DNA of 64,000 bases from Porodaedalea pini (lineage: Eukaryota > Basidiomycota > Agaricomycetes > Hymenochaetales > Hymenochaetaceae): the NCBI GenBank assembly GCA_002794775.1, contig NBAY01000031.1:310001-374000 (forward strand), given 5' to 3'. Shown piece after piece: positions 23,482 to 34,866 of this stretch. Each line of letters starts with the position of its first letter. Within the stretch, counting starts at the first letter, position 1. The translations under genes were made by a program, and so were the position numbers. A model generated the notes under the pieces. It had not been told where the DNA came from. It did not search any database and saw only the letters and a list, made by a program, of their open reading frames with translations.

Positions 23482-23508
23482 GGAGTTCCCGGCGAAGCCG
23501 GGAACTCC
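23482..23508. other. Perfect 12-bp hairpin with GAA loop
   Basis: GGAGTTCCCGGC (23482-23493) and its exact complement GCCGGGAACTCC (23497-23508) flank the triplet GAA. This very stable GC-rich stem lies in otherwise AT-rich sequence. The sequence just before it (GATGGCCAGC) also occurs at 23360, within a related but unstructured copy. Confidence 0.7.
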
Positions 23509-24525
23509 AGGGCTGGTTTAGTTAGAACTGGAGAACTTTGCTCAAGACGCACTCAGCGTCGTCCACGTGTATATCGCATTCGGAGATATATGATCTCATA
23601 TTTCGGCAAGAGATCTCTCGGCTGCGACGTGATGTGTTGGCGCACGGTCATTGTCAGATGGATGTTCACGACTCGGACATAGAGGCACGTGATGACGACG
23701 CGTCAACTTCAAGCTCCGCCAATTATCATTAATATTGATCGCAACAATTGCGCTTCGAAATCTTACCTTTAAATTTGAGAACCCAAACTATTCACTTTGT
23801 TAATCACGTCGAAATTTCAGTATAGCTGTCCGTACTAGGCATTTAACTCGCTTGTATAATTCTTTGCATCTCTGCGGACCAGACGAACTGACACGGAAGA
23901 GAAGCCAAGGAAGCGTCTTGGAATATTAGCTTTTCGCCCTGTTTAGAGAATGAAGCCTTGTCGCTTAAATATATAAACTCGTGTTTTGAGTTTTCTTACA
24001 CAATGCTCACAGAAGCTTAGCTTCCTTGATCTGTGTTACAGTGCACTTCCTGATTGAATCACCAAGCAGAAGGAGCTTGAGACCCTTCTTCTTAGAGTCT
24101 TAGAAAAATCTTTAACAAAATTAGCTCAGATGCTATAGACGATGCATGTCGATCTTGATAGTCTCGCTTGTGGCCCATTCCCCTTCTTCCAGTCGCCTTT
24201 AGGCGGAGCTCGGTCCGGCCTCTGCCAGTGACGATCTCGTTGCGGATGACTTTGACGAGCGCGCGCGAGAGTTTCGCAGAGCCTACTCACCTAGATAATG
24301 AGTCAATTGGGTGTATATACTTATGCCGAGTTCCTTTTCAAGACCTCAGAAGTCAGACGTATGTGTACAGACCCAATGGATATGTTCATGCTCTCTTGAT
24401 TCCACTCCTTCTCTGAGCGCGTATTCTTGACACTAGAATAGCATGGCGGAGGGCACTACGGATAAAATAAAAGACAGCGGAGTAGAAGGTATCCCTTGCC
24501 AGAATTCTATGTACAAAGTACAGGA

Positions 24526-25872
24526 TCAACTAGCCAATTCATTCACGCATTCCCAAGCGCCCTTCAGACTCTCCTTCCAGAGGGTAATCTTCCCATCACC
24601 GCAACTAACCGCTAGAATATTGCCCGCGAGGCTCCACGACACGCGCCAGACGACGTCCGGGAACTTCCCCGGTTGTGCGGGCTGTGCCTGTCCACCAGGC
24701 GGGGCGGTGGACACGGCGCTCGTAACAGTTGACGGGTCGAGCGCGGTCTTCACCCATGGCGCGCTCGGCGAGTCCTTCGTCCATATGAGTACCGTGCGAT
24801 CCTGTGAAGCTGTCGCGAGGTAGCTGCGCGGGAGCCCAATGTTTGGTGCCCACGCGACGTCGCGTACCCAGTCCGTATGCCCCGCGAGCACATCTTCCTC
24901 CACCCACGACTGCGACGAAGCGTTGTAACCCCAGATACGCACGACGTTGTCGCAGCCTGCACTCGCGAAGCGCTTTGTCGTCGGCACTGGTGACGGAGCG
25001 GGCTGCCCACCAGCATTGGGTGCTTGTGGTGCAGGTGGAGCGGGGCTGATGAGCGAGCCTGGAAGGACGGCAGGCGCCCAAGAAACGGCGTTGCAGCCGA
25101 TAGCGTGCCCGTTAAAGATGTCGGCGTCCCATGATCCGTCGTCTGGATACAAGTCAAATGAGCTGCTTAAGAGAAACAGTCCAAACGAACATACTTTTAA
25201 ATGTGAGCACCGAGAGTTTTCCATCTGAGGATGCGCAGGCCAAGATGGCACCGAGCTCATGCGGTGCCCATGAGATGGAGTTCACTGGGGAGAACGTCAG
25301 ATCTCGGAATGATTGAGTGAGCAGACGAACGGCTCACCAGAGGCACTGTGCAAGTTGTGCTCCTTGATCTTCAACCACGTCCCTGACGCGCTGCCCTGTT
25401 GTTGTTGCTCCTTCCAGATGAGGACCTTCCCGTCGTATGAGCAAGACGCAAGGATATGGCCATATTTTGGGTGTGCCCATGCGACCTGCCACACGGGTCC
25501 GGTGTGTCTGCAAGTATACTCATTAGCTAGCTGCTGCATATTATATGAGCGAAGCCGAAACACAGGCGCACCCTTTGAGAACCTGGCCCCCAGATGACTT
25601 TTGCGCTTCCCCGTCGAGGACGTCGAAGACCTTGACAGTCCTATCCGACGAGCATGTCGCCAGTCGTTTTCCGTAGTAGTCCAGCTGCGCATCATGCTAC
25701 CGCGAACACGTCAAGAGCTTGTTTGTGTCTTGTAGCTACGAGCAGCACTCACGATCATGTCCTCATGGTGAGTTTCAATAGGGATGGAGTCAGATGCCGT
25801 TGATGAGGCCTGTAGTTATAGTGTCAGTTATTAGCATTCGGTGGTCCTAAAACGCGCCCAATCGCTCACCAT
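24526..25872 (-). CDS. SEC13: Sec13, COPII coat and nuclear-pore WD40 protein
   Basis: Sec13 forms a six-bladed propeller that pairs with Sec31 in COPII vesicle coats and with Nup145C in the nuclear-pore Y complex. I read six exons: 25872-25870 (only the ATG), 25809-25753, 25696-25572, 25507-25338, 25284-25195 and 25142-24526. They sum to 1062 nt, or 353 residues, slightly longer than yeast Sec13. Family signatures in order are [116 protein letters not shown] and [18 protein letters not shown] proline-rich insert ([19 protein letters not shown]) in one loop accounts for the extra length. All junctions are GT-AG. It is divergent from mEFG1, sharing a 434-bp upstream region. Confidence 0.93.
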
Positions 25873-26306
25873 GGCGGAGGTTGAAGGGGTTCGACAGTGG
25901 ACACGTTATTGTTGAGCAAGCTTTACTTCCAAATATGGAGCTTGTATTCGTGAGAACACTGTCTCTTCAATGGTTTCAAATAAATCAAATGAATCCGGGC
26001 TCACTCAATCATCTGACTTGGAGCGAGGAAAAACAAAACACGACGTTTACTTGCCATGTTCTCAATATTCACAGATTATTGTATTAATATTGGGTTGTCA
26101 GGATAAATCCAAATTCTATGTGAATTTGTATCTGCACGTGAAGACGTGCTCCTTTCTAAAGACGCGTCGTTCTCACGAATACAAGCCTCAGCTCCAAAAA
26201 TAGAAGCAAGAAATTTGGCTGGCAAATCCTCCGAGTGCGAGTGTCACCTTCCTTCTACCTGGCATCGAGGTTCTGCACATTGGCTTGTGCAGAGTGGCCC
26301 TAGGCC

Positions 26307-28855
26307 ATGGCATTGTCGATGCAGTGTTCGCGTAGTTTACGCAGTCTGCTCTCATCGTCCTGTTCCTTGGCATTGCGCCATACTTTCGCGCGAAACGCTG
26401 CGACAGCTGCTGCTACTAAACCTGCTCCGATATTGGAGGAGCCTCCAGCACTGAAGCATCCTCTGACGGAAAAGGATCATGCATGGCTTGGAAAACAAAG
26501 AAATATTGGCGTATCCGCACACATTGATTCGGGAAAAACGACGTTAACGGAGCGCATTTTGTACTACACTGGACGCATTCGCGACATTCACGAGGTTCGT
26601 GTCCTTCTCACAACTTACGCTTCAGTCGGGATCTCACGGGTAGGCAGGTTCGTGGAAAGGATGCTGTTGGCGCCAAAATGGACCACATGGAGCTGGAACG
26701 GGAGAAAGGCATCACCATCCAAAGCGCGGCGACGTTCTGTGACTGGGAGGCAACGGAACCCGTCACTGGCGAGAAAAAGAACTTCGCAATCAACATCATT
26801 GATACTCCTGGGCATGTAGACTTCACCATTGAAGTTGAGCGGGCACTGCGGGTTCTTGACGGTGCTATTTTGGTGTTATGTGCGGTTGCTGGGGTTCAGG
26901 TAAGGCTTGTTCTCGAAAACAAAACATTTTGCTGAAGCTGGCATCCAGAGCCAAACGACCACAGTCGACAGGCAAATGAGACGCTATAATGTACCTCGTA
27001 TCTCCTTTATCAACAAAATGGATCGACCCGGTGCGAACCCGTGGCGAGTCATTCAGCAGATCCGGACAAAGCTGCGTATTCCTGCAGCTGCTGTGCAGGT
27101 TCCTATTGGCCAGGAAGATCAGCTTAGGGGTGTTGTCGACCTTGTACGCTGGAAAGCCGTCTATAACGAAGGTGTCAAGGGCAATAGCGTCGTGGAGTCG
27201 GACGACATCCCCGCGGAGGCGCTTGAGCTGGCCCAAGAGAAACGTACTGAGCTAATCGAAACGCTCGCGGACGTCGACGATGAAGTGGCGGAACTTTTCC
27301 TTGAGGAGAAAACACCGACGACAGAGCAGCTTGTCGCCGCTATTCGCCGCGCAACAGTCGGTCTCAAATTCTCCCCCGTCTTCCTTGGGTCTGCGATCAA
27401 GAACACTGCAGTCCAGCCCATGCTCGACGGCGTATGCGCGTACCTGCCCAACCCGGCGGAATCTCAGGTTGTTGCACATGACACTTCGTTGCCGCTGTCC
27501 GCTCCGCCTGTCCCGCTTACTCCTGCAGCTGACGCACCGCTCGTTGCCCTCGCGTTCAAGCTCGAGGAGAGCCGCTTCGGCCAACTGACTTACATGCGTG
27601 TCTACCAAGGTAGCCTGCGCAAGGCACAAAATATCTTCCATGCGCGCACTGGCAAGAAGGTGAAAGTGCCTCGCTTGGTACGAATGCACAGTAATGAAAT
27701 GGAGGATATCGACTCGATTGGCCCGGGCGAGATCTGCGCTATCTTCGGTGTCGAATGCGCATCTGGCGACACATTCACAGATGGCTCGACGACATACTCC
27801 ATGTCATCCATGTTCGTGCCCGACCCGGTCGTCTCGCTCTCGCTCAAGCCCGTTGGGCAGGAGACGCCCAACTTTTCGCGTGCCCTGAACCGCTTTCAGC
27901 GCGAGGATCCCACTTTCAAGGTGCACATCGACCACGAGAGCAAAGAGACGATCATTTCAGGTATGGGCGAGCTGCACCTCGAGGTGTACGTCGAGCGCAT
28001 GAAGCGCGAGTATAACGTAGAGTGCGTTACCGGCCGGCCACAGGTCGCATACCGCGAGACGCCGACGCAGAAAACCGAGTTCACCTATACGCACCGCAAG
28101 CAGTCTGGCGGTGCGGGTCAGTTTGCGCGTATCACTGGCTACATCGAACCTATGGAGCGCGACCCAGAGACTGGGAAGGACATCGAGTTCGAGAACGTCG
28201 TCATGAGTGGTAACATCCCGGAGCAGTACATCCCCGGTGTCGAGAAGGGCTTTTTTGAGGCGCTGCAAAAGGGCACCTTGTGCGGCGCGCCGATCACTGG
28301 CATCCGTTTCGTGCTGAAGGATGGTTCATACCACGTCGTCGACTCGTCCGAATTGGCGTTCCGTATCTGTGCTATTGCGGGCTTGCGCGAGAACTATGCG
28401 AACGCGCGGCCGGTCATCCTTGAGCCGATCATGACTGTCGAAGTTGTCGCGCCGGTTGAGTTCCAAAGTACGTCATTCTCTGTCTCTCTTTTGTTACTGA
28501 GGATATGCACTAATTGGCTGATCTGGTTTCTTGCTAACAGGCAACGTGATAGGTGGTATCACCTCCCGGCGTGGGACTATTCTTGACAGTGAGGTTCGCG
28601 ATGATGAGTTCACTGTAACGGCCGAGGTAGCATTGAACGATATGTTCGGTTATTCGAGCCAATTGCGCGGTCAGACACAGGGCAAGGGCGAGTTCAGCAT
28701 GGAGTATAAGGTCCGATTCATCTTTGTCTGCTACCATTATTTCTCATCTCTAACGATCCTATTCTCTTGTCTCTTAGACTCACGCACCCGTCCTTCCTCA
28801 GGCCCAGAAGGAGCTGGAGGAGGCGTATAAGAAGACACGTCCTCAGAAAAAGTAA
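26307..28855 (+). CDS. MEF1: Mitochondrial elongation factor G1
   Basis: This is the translocase GTPase of mitochondrial translation. There are five exons: 26307-26594, 26648-26899, 26949-28467, 28541-28710 and 28778-28855, which sum to 2307 nt or 768 residues. The N-terminus ([15 protein letters not shown]..) is a basic, serine-rich mitochondrial presequence. G1 is AHIDSGKTT, the switch region includes the [15 protein letters not shown] segment, G3 is DTPGHVDFT and G4 is NKMDRPG. Domain IV/V signatures follow, including [13 protein letters not shown] and AGAGGQFA-type [10 protein letters not shown]. The C-terminus [12 protein letters not shown] is that of EF-G1, not the recycling factor EF-G2. 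The donor/acceptor at intron 1 creates the expected [12 protein letters not shown]. The reading frame is fully intact. The LINE insertion starts about 300 bp downstream. Confidence 0.95.
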
Positions 28856-29150
28856 CAGGACATATATCAGCGTAGATGTCGCGGGCTTTCTGGATACATA
28901 TTAATACAGATTTAGATCAGTCCTAATCACCTTCCACTATATTATTTACAGTCAATCTTCCTCGCTCATTAATATTCTCTGTTTCATTTTTGTGCCTTTC
29001 GCGCGGCCGTGGGAAAACGAGTCGACGCGCGTGACGCTTGTAATATAATATTCTGCTATCTACTTCTAACAGACTACCAACCGCTGCGGAAAACAAAACC
29101 AAAGACAAAGACTACGTTGCGCACGAGAAAAGGGTTAGACTAATTTGGGA
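28856..29150. other. mEFG1 3' flank
   Basis: This is the 3' UTR and downstream sequence of mEFG1 up to the approximate 3' end of the LINE. The exact junction with the LINE could not be placed, because I found neither a poly(A)-like tail nor an obvious target-site duplication. Confidence 0.4.
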
Positions 29151-29184
29151 ACCAAAAGCGTAGAGGTGGAGACATGGATAGTAA

Positions 29185-29310
29185 TTAAAGGTAAAATGAG
29201 GATGGTAGATCAGAGAGAAGGGGCATGCCGTCCGGTGGGCGACGGAAGGAGAAGTACGCGAATTTCAAGAGTAAAAGAAAGTTATTTGGGCGGAACCAGT
29301 CAGAAAATGT
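29185..29310 (-). CDS. LINE ORF2 C-terminal tail (displaced)
   Basis: Reading across the Copia insertion, with one TAAAG copy removed, the RNase H frame continues as LPLTFSDWFRPNNFLLLLKF, passes through YFSFRRPPDGM and ends at a stop at 29185-29187. The in-frame continuation shows that this short segment is the true ORF2 C-terminus, now about 8 kb from the rest. Confidence 0.75.
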   Translation of the reverse strand, partial: TFSDWFRPNNFLLLLKFAYFSFRRPPDGMPLLSDLPSSFYL

Positions 29311-29315
29311 TAAAG

Positions 29316-29530
29316 TGTTGAACTATAAATAACTGACGGATACTTGCCTGAGCAAATATCCGTCACTGGTCACATGACCGACTTCCAGAACTCCGACTAT
29401 ATGCTCATATGACTATGCACCATATGCTCACTATACTCTTTATAGTAAACTATTCAATTGTACTGTATATAAGGACGGGCACTCTCGCCCCTAATCTATA
29501 GCTTTGTCCCACTTTTCTGCTCGTCTAAGA
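29316..29530 (+). repeat. Copia 5' LTR
   Basis: The LTR is 215 bp, with a TATA box TATATAAGG at about 29466-29474 and the TSD TAAAG just upstream. It appears identical to 37151-37365. Confidence 0.93.
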
Positions 29531-29545
29531 GGTTATGAGCCTTGG
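29531..29545 (+). promoter_or_regulatory. Copia primer-binding site, half-tRNA type
   Basis: Directly after the LTR the sequence GGTTATGAGCC is complementary to GGCTCATAACC, the anticodon arm of initiator tRNA-Met, not to a tRNA 3' end. This matches the half-tRNA priming known for Drosophila copia and yeast Ty5. The gag ATG lies at 29579. Confidence 0.7.
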
Positions 29546-29578
29546 CTCCCTCCTACTCATTGCACTCATCACTATTGC

Positions 29579-31945
29579 ATGTCAGACCATCCTCCTCATT
29601 CACCAACACCACCACTACCAACTACTCCTAAACCAACTACTGGCACTCGTCCTCGCACTCGTGCACAAACACAGGCTGAACAACTAGCCGCAACTACTAG
29701 CGGTACTACTCAGACTCCTACTCCACCTACAACTACTGCCACACCAGCGCAACTTGAGCGCGACTTTGAAACACTACCGCCAATACCAGAGCGCGTTACT
29801 CCACCTACTGAATCATCAGAAGGCGAACTAACTGATCCTACTACAGTGCCGCCTACTCGCACTCAGCGCATTCCCCGCCGCGAATCACCAATAATGTCAG
29901 CACTTAAAGCGGGCGAAATAATCAAACTATTCGACGGCATCGAACCACTCGACGGTGTCAAGAACTGGAAACTCTGGATATTCCGTATATTCCAGGCTAT
30001 CAACGCCACTGGCCATCCAACTCTTATGGAGGCGTCACCATCCAGTCCAGAAGAAAATACTATTGCGAACGCCATCTATGCGGGTGTAATCAAAAACATC
30101 CCCGACAAAATACTCGGAAATTACTTAGGCGTAACTCAAGTACACGTCCTACTAAAACAACTAAAGGCGCGTTACGACATACAAACCACAGTAACTAACG
30201 CGTTAAATGAAGGAGCGTTGTTCAATGTCCGAGGCCATGTGTCTCAACTTGACAAAACTTTGGACGAACTCGAACGACGCCACGCCGAACTTTGCGCTCA
30301 TGGAAAACAGCCAGCCGACTCAACTTACTTGGCAGCGATAACCGCGGCGATACCACCGCAATATAAATACGTCATAACTCAACTTGAACTCCAGATTAAC
30401 GCCGTAAACGAGTACAATAAAGATAAAGAAGACCACGAGGACGTCATACTTACTCCTAACCGACTCATTCAAGAAACTCGTCAAGCCTTTGCGAACTGGA
30501 GCACGGCGAATACTCGAAGAAATCCAATCGCCGCCGCGCACCCTTACCAAAGCGAGGCTACTCACCCCTACTTTAGAGGGCGAGGCGGACACACTCGAGG
30601 TCGCGGTCGAGGCCGTGGCCGATTTGGAACTTACAGAGGCCGAGGACGCGGCCGCGGAGGATACTCAAATAACTCCGATAACTCAAACTCGAACTCAGGG
30701 AACTCTAATCCCTTTGTTAAATGTTATAACTGCAATAACTATGGGCATCAATCACCTAACTGCCCCCAGCCGTGGAATCAGAAGACTAAAGATGCCATGG
30801 CGAAGAAAGGGATTCAGGAGCATGCGAAACCTCTGACCACTGCCCACTCGCATCAGGCGAGCACGTCGAACGCGGCAAACGTACCTACGACCGCTTCCAC
30901 TTCCACTGCAGTTGCCCAAGCACACCAAGCGACAAATGTCGAAATGCCCAACTTTCCGCTGACGCCACCATTCACTGCGACAATAACTGAAATAACCGAT
31001 GACGTCACTATGCAGTTCGACAATGAATCTGCACTTTTCGACTTCTTACGCGATGATCACTATATGGATGCTATTGAAAACTTTGAGGCGAATCATGTAA
31101 GCGCCACAGCCATTTACTTAAAAGAAAATTATGCTAATAAACTTTATCATACTATGGATATTATTGATTCTGGCGCCACTCTTCACTTAACTCCTTATTT
31201 CAACCGACTTACTAATGTTAAACAAACTGACCCAATCTCTGTTATAACCGCTAACTCACAAACTTTTATTACTTCAACTATAGGGATTTTAACTGTTGAG
31301 ATCCCGAATGGTGATACTGTAAGCACCATTACTATTAAAGATGTTTATTATGCTAAAGAAATGCACATGACGCTACTTAGCCAGTCTAAACTTTGCGCAG
31401 AAGGATATGAATTTATTTATAAAGGAAATTTGTGTACAATAAAGGCACCTAGCGGTGAAATATGCGGTCAAATTCAATGTAAAAATAACCTGTACTCTAT
31501 ATTAAAACATTATCAGATGAGCGCTGTAAAATCAATTACTTTGTTTGAACTTCATAAGAAACTCGGACACTTAAGTTATACTTACCTCAAATGGCTACTT
31601 AAAAATCATCCTGAATCAATTCATTACAAAATTACTGACTCAACTGAAACTCAATGTCGTGTTTGTGTCGAAGCAAATATTAAAAGAAATGTTATACCCA
31701 AAACTCAAACTTCTGAATTAGCTAAAAATTTTGGCGATCATTTCCATATGGACATTTGGGGACCTGCGCCGACAACTGCTATTGGAAATTTTAAATATTT
31801 GTTAACTTTAGTCGATGACTGTACAAGATGGGTCCAAATGAGTTTACTAAAAACTAAAGCGGATGGTTATACTGCTTACATCAAATGGGCTACTTTATTA
31901 TCAACTCAATATGGAATTAAAATCAAAATACTTCAATCTGACAAT
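29579..31945 (+). CDS. Copia gag-pol, 5' part
   Basis: The first ATG in the frame after the primer-binding site encodes MSDHPPHSPTP. A proline/threonine-rich N-terminus is followed by a gag segment (IIKLFDGIEPLDGVKNW.., about residues 105-300), an RG-rich stretch and a CCHC knuckle CYNCNNYGHQSPNC (about 30724-30765). Then come the aspartic protease DSGATLHLTP (about 31165), the pre-integrase zinc region (HKKLGH ... CRVCVEA) and the integrase core start (HMDIWGPAP; TLVDDCTRW). At SDN, just after the second catalytic Asp region, the frame is cut by the DNA transposon at 31946. The frame is otherwise undamaged. Confidence 0.93.
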
Positions 31946-31972
31946 CACTGCGTTTCAGAGGGTGTTAATACA
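31946..31972 (+). repeat. Left TIR of the CACTA-like element
   Basis: It begins CACTGCGTTTCAGAGG. It is matched by the reverse complement of 34867-34893 with two mismatches (C/T at position 11 and G/T at position 17). Confidence 0.88.
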
Positions 31973-32339
31973 CCCTGGTGTGGGTGGTATTAAACAAACT
32001 ATTCAAATGTACACAAAGAAGTGGTATAGAATAGCAAAAAAAAATGTGCTTAGGTTTGAATAGCTTAGTTAAACAAATATAATTTATTTTGTCTAGATGA
32101 GCTAGCCAAATTATCTGTTTAGTTGTGTGTAGCTGCCTTACGATTTTGTGTAGCTTACATGTCCTGTATAGGCAAGGTAGTCATATCGTCTAGATTTGTA
32201 TAGGTGACATAAGCCGGTGTAGATAGAATTTGATGTAAATGGGGTAGACTAGTGTGGAATTTACCTTCGTGTAGATTGGCCATGGGCAAGACGTGACGCG
32301 CAGCTAAGACGCGCTTCACCTTGACTCACACCACTACAT

Positions 32340-32635
32340 CACTTGTCGTTCCTCAGTCAAAAGTGGCATGCAGAAAGACTCAACACCACCGCTGCTGGCT
32401 GCACAGTGCCATATCAGCACAAAGAACTGTGACAAGCACATTGAGTCATACGTCTGGAAGCACAGACCCGATGGTACCCAGCAAGACATGGGAGAGGACC
32501 GTCTTTGCTGCACGTGTCATCACCGCTGCAGAAAACACACACGATGTGTAGTCTCCACCCATCCCTATGGTCAGCGCGCTGTCCTCAAGTTCATGGCACA
32601 CTGGTGTGCAAGTGATTGCTAGCCAATTCAGCGCC
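32340..32635 (+). pseudogene. Captured 40S ribosomal protein SA fragment
   Basis: Translated pieces match the ribosomal protein SA (Rps0/uS2) N-terminal domain: LLAAQCHISTKNCDKHIESY, then YVWKHRPDG, KTWERTVFAARVITAAENTHDV and HPYGQRAVLKFMAH, and finally TGVQVIASQF in a third frame. They occur in the correct order over about 290 bp. At least two frameshifts and an in-frame stop after the NTHDV segment destroy the frame. The homology stops abruptly after IASQF and passes directly into threonyl-tRNA synthetase sequence, so two genes were joined inside the element. No intron is visible in this part. Confidence 0.85.
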
Positions 32636-34530
32636 ATGTCCTCAGTAGCCGCCGAGTGGCATTACGGGTGTCACCTCTGAATGGGACCTGCGATGGATGA
32701 CGGCTTCTTCTACGAGATGGCTAACATGGAAAGGTTTGTAGCTCACCCAAGCCAGTTAGTCAGATGCTCACACATCTATTCAGCAGGCCGGTCGTTATCA
32801 CTTAGCACCGCATTTTGGAGAAGTTGGTGGAGAGCATCATGAAGGATGTCAGAAATTTGAACGGCTGGTGGTCTCGAAGGAGAAGCTGCTGGACATGTTT
32901 GAGGTGCGCTTCTATCGGTTCTTTCCAGCCGTTCTGCTCCTGACTCGATCTCTGGACAGTATAATAAATACAAGAAATACTTCATAGAGACGAAAGTCCC
33001 TGATGGTACGTCGATGACGGTTTATCGATGCGGTCCAGTGATAGACTTGTGCGTTGGTCCTCATATTCCACATACTGGAAGGATTAAGGCCTTCATGCTC
33101 ACCAAGGTGCGTAGAACTTGTTTCAGTCAGGACATGAACTAAGCTTTGGTGTAGAATTCGTCCTCTTTCTTCCTGGGAGACGCAAACAATGACTCCCTGC
33201 AATGCTTGTGCGGCATATTGTTCCCTGACAAAAAGCAGCTCTCGGAGTACAAGCTCTTCCCAGCTGAGGCGGCCAAGCGTGATCACCGAAAGATCGGCAA
33301 GGTAAGTATGTTGTCGAGGCATGTTAAAATAGTACTGACTTCGCACAGGAGCAATAATTATACTTCTTCAACGAACTCGCTCCTGGAAATGCATTTTGGC
33401 TTCCTCACGGCACGCGAACTTACAATACTCTTGTAGAACACATGCGGGTACGCCTGTCATACGTTCCGTTATTGTTCTCAGCTCATAAACAGACTTCTAG
33501 GGGGAATACCACAAGCGTGGCTACCAAGAGGTTATCTCGCCGAATATGTACAATGCGAAGCTCTGGGAACAGTCTGGTCACTGGCAGGACTACAAAGATG
33601 ACATGTTCTCGCTTGACGTCGAGAAGGAGAAATGGGCGCTTAACCCCATGAATTGTCCCGGCCATTGCATTATCTTCGACTCGCGAGACCGAAGCTATAA
33701 GGAGCTGTCGATCAGGATGACGGAGTTTGGAATCGTCGATCAGGATGACGGAGTTTGGAATCGTCCATCGGAACGAGCCGATTAGAGTGCTCTCAGGCTT
33801 GACCAGAGTGAGACGGTTTATGCAAGATGATACGCATGTCTTCTACACGAAATCTCAGGTGCGCAAGCTGTTTCACCACCTTTACCAGATGTTTGTTATG
33901 TTGGAAATAGGTCGTCCAAGAGATCAACGCTTTATTCGATTTCATGCAACACACGTATGGTCTTTTCGGGTTTGATTTCAGCCTGGAGCTGTCTACGCGT
34001 CCCGAAAACTACTTGGGTACCATCGAGACATGGGACAAGGCTGAAGCGGTGCGTGTATCATATAGTCATGTCCAACCACCCCCTTCTCACCTATGTTCCT
34101 TTTCCTAGCAATTGCGCGAGGCCCTCGACGAGCAATATCCCGGGAAGTGGGAGCTCAACCCTTGTGACGGTGCTTTCCACGGTCCCAAGATCGACGTCAC
34201 GATTCGCGACGCGCTCAAACGCTCCTTTCCAATGCGCCACCATTCAACTCGACTTCCAGCTTCCCGAACGCTTCAACCTCAAGTACCGTTCGGCCGAGGA
34301 CAACGAGAACGTGGAGAAACTGCGTCCTGTTATGATTCATCGTGCGATCCTCGGGAGCTTGGAGTGCTTCATTGCGATTATTACGGAGCACTTTGCTGGG
34401 AAGTGGTACGTGCTTTGGATTCGTCTTGCGTCGTGATATATAGTCTGACTGTTTTCCACCAATGTCGGCAGACCATTCTGGTTATTCACATGCCAGGTTA
34501 TCGTCATCCCAGTTGCTGCGCCTTACATTA
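32636..34530 (+). pseudogene. Captured threonyl-tRNA synthetase gene segment
   Basis: This is homologous to eukaryotic ThrRS from the editing-domain side to the catalytic core's end. It includes GFFYEMAN (about 32700), a [14 protein letters not shown] segment (33057), [66 protein letters not shown] (zinc site, 33640), [58 protein letters not shown] and [13 protein letters not shown] (motif 3; Cys where the family has the catalytic Arg). At least six GT-AG introns remain (for example 33105-33152, 33301-33348 and 33449-33500), so it was copied from DNA. Stops, frameshifts and an exact 28-bp duplication (33707-33762) make it non-functional. The anticodon-binding domain is absent. Confidence 0.9.
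33707..33762 (+). repeat. Exact 28-bp tandem duplication in the ThrRS relic
   Basis: The unit starting GTCGATCAGGATGACGG is present twice without mismatch (33707-33734, 33735-33762). Its length is not a multiple of three, so it shifts the old reading frame. It occurred after capture and is young, because the units are identical. Confidence 0.85.
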
Positions 34531-34866
34531 GTATGGCTGCAGCTCTGCGCACTAGTAGTGAGACTGTGTTGTATTAGTAATACTTCCTAATATAGCCCCA
34601 AAATTGTGCCCAAATCGGATCTCAAAAAGTTTAAGCTGTATCCTAGCACACATATATACAGGTAATTTAGGCCACCTATACAAGTCTATACAAAAATTTG
34701 TAGGTATACTATTTGAATCTAGACAGATACATGTATTAACTCAATTAAACAGCTTGTGCTAACCCTTCCGGGTCAGACTCCTAACTTCTAGACACCATCT
34801 GTCCAGATAAGCAAAAATTTCCTGTCTAGGCACGTGTACCTTATGTAGCACGCACCTAGACAGGAC

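Larger units (their letters stand above)
21274..24525. other. AT-rich repeat-derived spacer
   Basis: No host gene was recognised. The stretch 22300-23460 is AT-rich and contains a diverged tandem duplication, an LTR-like segment and a perfect hairpin, each listed separately. The start of this interval would hold the promoter of the GH7 gene; ATATATAG at about 21330-21337 is a possible TATA box about 60 bp upstream of its ATG. Confidence 0.4.

Noticed and set aside
33707..33762. CRISPR-like or regulatory direct repeat
   Set aside because: It is two abutting 28-bp copies inside a ThrRS exon without spacers, so a simple tandem duplication.
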